NCBI GenBank assembly: GCA_007130585.1
Contig: SLSE01000167.1
Coordinates: forward strand, 1-17,694
From: Syntrophomonadaceae bacterium
GTDB taxonomy: Bacteria > Bacillota > Dethiobacteria > DTU022
Length of the DNA: 17,694 nt
Direction of reading: 5' to 3'
Both the position numbers and the translations under genes were made by a program. Numbering within the stretch: position 1 is the first letter of the stretch; the number at the start of each line of letters is the position of its first letter. The notes under the pieces were generated by a model. It had not been told where the DNA came from. It made no database searches and saw only the letters and a program-made list of their open reading frames with translations. This document shows, in pieces, positions 14,721-17,694 of this stretch.

Positions 14721-15012
14721 CTTATGACCTCCTCATTTTTTAAATCCCGTTTAAATTCTTACAGGCTTCCTGACTTGCTTTTTAGCGCCTCCTCCTTTCT
14801 TTCAACTAAGATTTTTGGAATAAATGCAAAGTGAACCTATTGCAGGCTTACAGTTGAGTAGTGCAAAGATACTGGAATAGTAGCATAATCGCGGAAACTT
14901 GAGGTAGGGATGGCCTCAAATTAATTTTCCTAATGCTTCCGAGAGCAACCCTACAACAGGTTCAGGATTTCACATCCACCTCCTTGCCTGTTGAACGCTT
15001 GCTATAGATAAG
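14721..15012 (-). other. Long non-coding leader upstream of the TAXI operon
   Basis: There is no gene here. On the minus strand I see a hairpin CAACAGG/CCTGTTG (14954-14993) that encloses an AAGGAGG ribosome-like site followed by ATG TGA and an overlapping GTG AAA TCC TGA. Next comes a hairpin TTGAGG/CCTCAA (14899-14919). A second ribosome-like GGAGGAGG near 14788-14797 has no start codon after it. I found no convincing promoter or known riboswitch. The region may be a regulated leader of the TRAP operon or simple decay. Confidence 0.35.
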
Positions 15013-15044
15013 AAAATTGCGTTGAATATAATAATTCAACGCAA
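15010..15044 (-). terminator. Terminator of the aminomutase gene
   Basis: Perfect 11-base arms TTGCGTTGAAT and ATTCAACGCAA enclose a 6-base loop (15017-15044). On the minus strand the stem is followed by TTTTCTT. It lies about 40 bases after the aminomutase stop and separates that gene from the TRAP operon. Confidence 0.75.
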
Positions 15045-15084
15045 ATCAATCAATTCCTTTTTTAAATCGTAAGTTTGATATTTG

Positions 15085-16323
15085 TCAATTTTCATACCGC
15101 AGGACCTTGTTCTCCCAGGTCCGGATCATAATATAGTCCTTACCGCTGCTGACCAGGTATTCCGGCAGCATGGGTGTTTTGCCCTGGCCGAGCGGGGCGT
15201 TGACGACAAAAGTGGGCACAGCCAGCCCAGAGGTATAACCGCGCAGGTTTTCCATAATTTCTATACCCTCTTCCACCTTGGTTCGGAAGTGGGATGTTCC
15301 CTTAACAGCCTTGGCATGAAAAATATAGTAGGGCCGTACCATGGCCTGCAGAAGATCCTGGTTAAGCTTGCGGATAACAAAGGGATCATTGTTGACGCCT
15401 TTCAGCAAAACGGTTTGATTGCCCAGGCTCACTCCGGCCCTGGCCAGTTTAAAACAGGCTTCCTGGGCGCGCGGGGTAACTTCCAGGGGATGATTGTAGT
15501 GTGTGTTCACATACAGGGGCAGGTGCTTTGAAAAAATCTCGCAGAGTTCGTCATCAATTCTCTGCGGCATGGTGACCAGGGTCCGGGAGCCGAAACGCTT
15601 AATTTCAACATGGGGAATCCGGTCTATTTCATCAAGCAGCCAGGCTATGGTCTGGTTATCCTGCATAAAGCCGTCACCGCCGGTAAGTAGAACATCCCTG
15701 ATTTCCTCGTTATTGCGCACGTATTCAAGAGCTTCTTCCAGGTCTGCGCGGGGAGTGGCCAGGTCTTTTTCCCCGATCGACCTTCTCCGCTGGCAGTGGC
15801 GGCAGTACATGGCGCACTGGTTGGTAACCTTAATGATCAGGCGGTCGGCATAACGGCGGGTAATCGCCGCTGTAGGCGATGTGTATTCTTCACCCATCGG
15901 GTCATCGTGCCCGCCCTGGTCGAGATGCTCCTCGATGGTCGGTATCGATTGCCGCTTTACCGGGTCATCGCGATCATCAGGATCGATAAGGCTCAGGTAA
16001 TAAGGCGAAATAGCCCAGCGGTACAGAGCGCCTGTTTTATCTATGGCCTCAACCTCGTCTTTATCAAGAGGAAGCAGTTCTTTTAAAACACCCGTGGTGG
16101 TGATCCGGTTTTTCAACTGCCAGCGCCAGTTTTCCCAATCCTCATCGGAAGCTTTAAAATAGGCTTTAATTCTTTTCTGGCTTTCCAGTATTTGCGGCCA
16201 GCGTTTAAAACCGGTAGGCATGGTTTTTAAAGCTTCCCTGTAGTCTTCCACTCTTCCCTTAAGCTCTTCTGCCCGCTTAAGAGATATACCCTGTTTTTCC
16301 TTTATGCCTTTTTCAGATTCCAT
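15085..16323 (-). CDS. eam: Glutamate 2,3-aminomutase (radical SAM, KamA family)
   Basis: The protein has 412 residues. The radical SAM motif is CAMYCRHC (Cys170, Cys174, Cys177). The family body is clear: LLTGGDGFM, HVEIKRFGSRT, LGNQTVLLKGVN and VVNAPLGQGK, where Lys382 should bind PLP. Lysine 2,3-aminomutase uses two aspartates (Asp293 and Asp330 of the Clostridium subterminale enzyme) to hold the lysine side chain. Here the equivalent positions are Lys338 (YYIFHAK) and Asn375 (VVNAP), with the same 37-residue spacing. The Clostridioides difficile glutamate 2,3-aminomutase is reported to have Lys and Asn at these places. The reaction would be L-glutamate to beta-glutamate, an osmolyte. GGAGGG lies 11 bases before the ATG. 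It has its own consensus promoter and terminator. Confidence 0.85.
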   Translation of the reverse strand: MESEKGIKEKQGISLKRAEELKGRVEDYREALKTMPTGFKRWPQILESQKRIKAYFKASDEDWENWRWQLKNRITTTGVLKELLPLDKDEVEAIDKTGALYRWAISPYYLSLIDPDDRDDPVKRQSIPTIEEHLDQGGHDDPMGEEYTSPTAAITRRYADRLIIKVTNQCAMYCRHCQRRRSIGEKDLATPRADLEEALEYVRNNEEIRDVLLTGGDGFMQDNQTIAWLLDEIDRIPHVEIKRFGSRTLVTMPQRIDDELCEIFSKHLPLYVNTHYNHPLEVTPRAQEACFKLARAGVSLGNQTVLLKGVNNDPFVIRKLNQDLLQAMVRPYYIFHAKAVKGTSHFRTKVEEGIEIMENLRGYTSGLAVPTFVVNAPLGQGKTPMLPEYLVSSGKDYIMIRTWENKVLRYEN

Positions 16324-16372
16324 TTTTCCAGTATCCCTCCGAGTTATCTAGTGCTGTGTTAAACTGCTATCT

Positions 16373-16401
16373 AGTATACTGATAATCCAATTTGCTGTCA
16401 A
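16373..16401 (-). promoter_or_regulatory. Consensus sigma-A promoter of eam
   Basis: On the minus strand TTGACA (16396-16401) and TATACT (16373-16378) are exactly 17 bases apart, the strongest promoter match in the window. The TT of the -35 box is shared with the T tract of the terminator of the gene before it. Confidence 0.88.
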
Positions 16402-16429
16402 AAAAGGCTGCGGTTTACCCGCAGCCTTT
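16400..16429 (-). terminator. Terminator of the secreted-protein gene
   Basis: Arms AAGGCTGCGG and CCGCAGCCTT enclose a loop of about 5 bases and are followed on the minus strand by six T that run into the eam promoter. It lies 27 bases after the stop codon. Confidence 0.9.
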
Positions 16430-16455
16430 ATGGTTTCATTATTTTCTAGCGTTGT

Positions 16456-17073
16456 TTAGTTGGAGCCCCAGAAACCGCTCCTGGCAGTTCCGCTGCTCTT
16501 CCTGGTAGTTTCCCATACCTGGGCGGACCCGATTACCTCCATCCGGTCGCTCATATGACCTTCTACTTCGGTAACCCTTCTTGTTATTCCGCCGGTATTG
16601 CCAAAGTGATTGCTGACCTTCATGTATTCACCGTGGGAACCGGTGGTGTGGGTTGCCATTTGCCTGATATAGCCCGATTCTCCGGGATCCATCTCCACGC
16701 CGGTCTGGACGTAGTTATTTTGTCCGGCACCCATGTAAATTTCACTGATCAGCCTGACATGCTCGTCTTGAGCTGCATCAAGAGCAGTAGTACCGCTGAG
16801 CCTGGTGGAAAGATAAAATGAATTGCTGCCTCCTCCACCGTAAACGGCTTCCCTGCTGCTGACCGAGTGTGAACCGCTGGCCTCTCCTCTGCCTGTTACC
16901 TGGAAAAGATTGCTTCCTCCCCGGGGCAGGGTAACTTCTTTTTCATGAAAAATGTCGCCAACATAGCTGAATCCGACATATGTTGATCTGTAAATAGCGG
17001 CCAGGGCAGGCATGGCAAATATCATTAAGACCAGGACTGTCAGCGCTACAGCTATCAAAACCCGTTTCTTCAT
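16456..17073 (-). CDS. Secreted protein of unknown function, Ser/Gly-rich
   Basis: The protein has 205 residues from the ATG at 17073. It begins MKKRVLIAVALTVLVLMIF and ends its signal peptide at AMPALA, so it is exported. The mature part is polar, rich in Ser, Gly, Thr and His, and has alternating beta-like patterns (SVSSREAVYGGGGSNSFYLS, GQNNYVQTGVEMDPGESGYI, EVIGSAQVWETTRKSSG). It has no cysteine, no membrane anchor and no motif I recognise. The start is chosen because it gives a standard signal peptide; AAAGGA lies 12 bases upstream. An ATG 7 codons earlier (17094) has no ribosome site. The gene is alone between a good promoter and terminator. A surface or envelope role is likely from the signal peptide only. 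Confidence 0.75.
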   Translation of the reverse strand: MKKRVLIAVALTVLVLMIFAMPALAAIYRSTYVGFSYVGDIFHEKEVTLPRGGSNLFQVTGRGEASGSHSVSSREAVYGGGGSNSFYLSTRLSGTTALDAAQDEHVRLISEIYMGAGQNNYVQTGVEMDPGESGYIRQMATHTTGSHGEYMKVSNHFGNTGGITRRVTEVEGHMSDRMEVIGSAQVWETTRKSSGTARSGFWGSN

Positions 17074-17185
17074 CAGGCGGGCACATCCTTTCATATCAGT
17101 CTAAACCAATCCGGTATTATCGCCTGATCCCCCCTTTTTTTACCAGCTGTAATAAATGGTCGGAGCGATTAGCGTTCTCATTGGT

Positions 17186-17214
17186 ATTATAATTGATTGC
17201 TTAGATATTATCAA
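17186..17214 (-). promoter_or_regulatory. Sigma-A promoter of the secreted-protein gene
   Basis: On the minus strand TTGATA (17209-17214) and TATAAT (17186-17191) are 17 bases apart. The start would be near 17180, giving a leader of about 105 bases that includes a run of seven A followed by six G. Confidence 0.75.
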
Positions 17215-17420
17215 CCATTCGAATTGCGTCAGAAAAGTACTCCAAAACGCTTCGTTGCATCAAAAAGAAATGTACTCATAACTTAGATCGCTCAATTGAG
17301 ATTGATTGGCCTGGATAGTAACAGTGACAGCCGGGTTGAAACAGTAAGAAAACTATTGCCGCTCTCCTTCCAGTTTAAAGATTAAATCTACGAACATGAT
17401 CCGGCAATGGTTGAAGAATA
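17215..17420. other. Intergenic stretch with nothing recognised
   Basis: Together with the leader and promoter elements on both sides, this makes a gene-free region of about 400 bases (17095-17495). I see a short palindrome CTCAATTGAG near 17290-17299, but no gene, RNA or repeat. Confidence 0.4.
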
Positions 17421-17429
17421 TGATATAAT
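17421..17429 (+). promoter_or_regulatory. Extended -10 promoter of the right-edge gene
   Basis: TGATATAAT is an extended -10 box (TG, one base, TATAAT at 17424-17429). No good -35 box is present, which is usual for this promoter class. A GAAGCC/GGCTTC hairpin (17443-17470) follows in the leader. Confidence 0.5.
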
Positions 17430-17495
17430 CTTTCAGTATGCGGAAGCCGCCGCGGTAAAAGTAAGGCTTCTACGATTAAAACCGGGAGGGTTTAT

Positions 17496-17694
17496 ATGAA
17501 TAAGAAGGCAAAAGTAACCCTGGAGTATAACGGAAAATCCATTACAGAAGAGCATGATGGCGTGGTAATTGTTACCTTCGACGAAATTGACGGCAAGCTT
17601 GTAGTAAACACCATAGGCAATGTCGAAAATAAAGTGGCCCATGCTGCCCTGGGTGATATTCTTGAAAATGAAACCGAAACCAAAGTGGTAGATG
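17496..17694 (+). CDS. Partial gene running off the window, unknown small protein
   Basis: An open frame starts at ATG 17496, with GGGAGGG 5 bases upstream, and stays open to the last base: MNKKAKVTLEYNGKSITEEH and onward through VIVTFDEIDGKLVVNTIGNV, GDILENETETKVVD. Sixty-six residues are visible. There is no signal peptide or membrane segment; the composition is charged and looks like a small soluble alpha-beta protein. I do not recognise it. Overlapping minus-strand frames have no ribosome site and are shadows. Confidence 0.72.
   Translation, partial: MNKKAKVTLEYNGKSITEEHDGVVIVTFDEIDGKLVVNTIGNVENKVAHAALGDILENETETKVVD

Noticed and set aside
14925..15000. Glutamine-type (glnA) riboswitch before the TAXI operon
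   Set aside because: GCGTTCA and CGGAAGC recall its consensus, but the closing GAACG needed to pair with CGTTC is absent, so the P1 stem cannot form.
15085..16323. Lysine 2,3-aminomutase as the product name
   Set aside because: The two aspartates that bind the lysine side chain are replaced by Lys and Asn.
17433..17683. Two minus-strand frames at the right edge
   Set aside because: They oppose a plus-strand frame with GGGAGGG, an ATG and an extended -10 promoter; neither has a ribosome site.
1..17694. CRISPR array, insertion sequence, prophage or attachment site
   Set aside because: I saw no regularly spaced repeats, transposase or integrase reading frames, or tRNA-end duplications; the tRNA-Leu 3' end is not repeated nearby.

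Overview
The window looks like chromosome of an anaerobic Bacillota bacterium, probably one of the Clostridia with a salt- or alkali-tolerant lifestyle. This is inferred from strong AAGGAGG-type ribosome sites, consensus sigma-A promoters, ADP-forming acyl-CoA synthetase, ferredoxin-type and radical SAM enzymes, an Rrf2 regulator with cysteine ligands, a TAXI-TRAP transporter and a glutamate 2,3-aminomutase. No phage, transposon, CRISPR or rRNA is visible.

Layout. Bases 1-390 hold a decayed CheW fragment (minus) and terminator-like hairpins. Bases 390-900 hold a small membrane protein and a tRNA-Leu(CAG) with its own promoter and terminator. Bases 909-3231 (minus) are an nfeD-slipin pair. Bases 3378-5386 form a self-contained regulatory unit: an Rrf2 regulator on the plus strand faces a minus-strand operon (zinc-ribbon protein with an apparently degenerate HD domain, then a ferredoxin-domain protein). 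Both promoters carry the same 16-base sequence just after the -10 box. Bases 5388-7320 (minus) are the operon speD-speE-ndk, reading away from a plus-strand pair (7456-10657) of ADP-forming acyl-CoA synthetase and a BioD-like/DRTGG protein.

Bases 10676-14720 (minus) are a TRAP operon: lipoprotein TAXI binding protein, DUF1850 protein, fused TRAP permease and a UspA protein. Upstream on the same strand, with its own consensus promoter, is a KamA-family radical SAM enzyme. Its two substrate-carboxylate positions (Lys338, Asn375) match glutamate rather than lysine 2,3-aminomutase, so it should make beta-glutamate, a known osmolyte. A putative glutamate-type TAXI transporter with a UspA partner (as in the ectoine TRAP system TeaABCD) beside a beta-glutamate synthase suggests an osmoadaptation module; this is the most attractive hypothesis here.

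Bases 16400-17694 hold a secreted protein of unknown function with its own promoter and terminator, a 400-base intergenic region, and the start of an unrecognised gene that runs off the right end.
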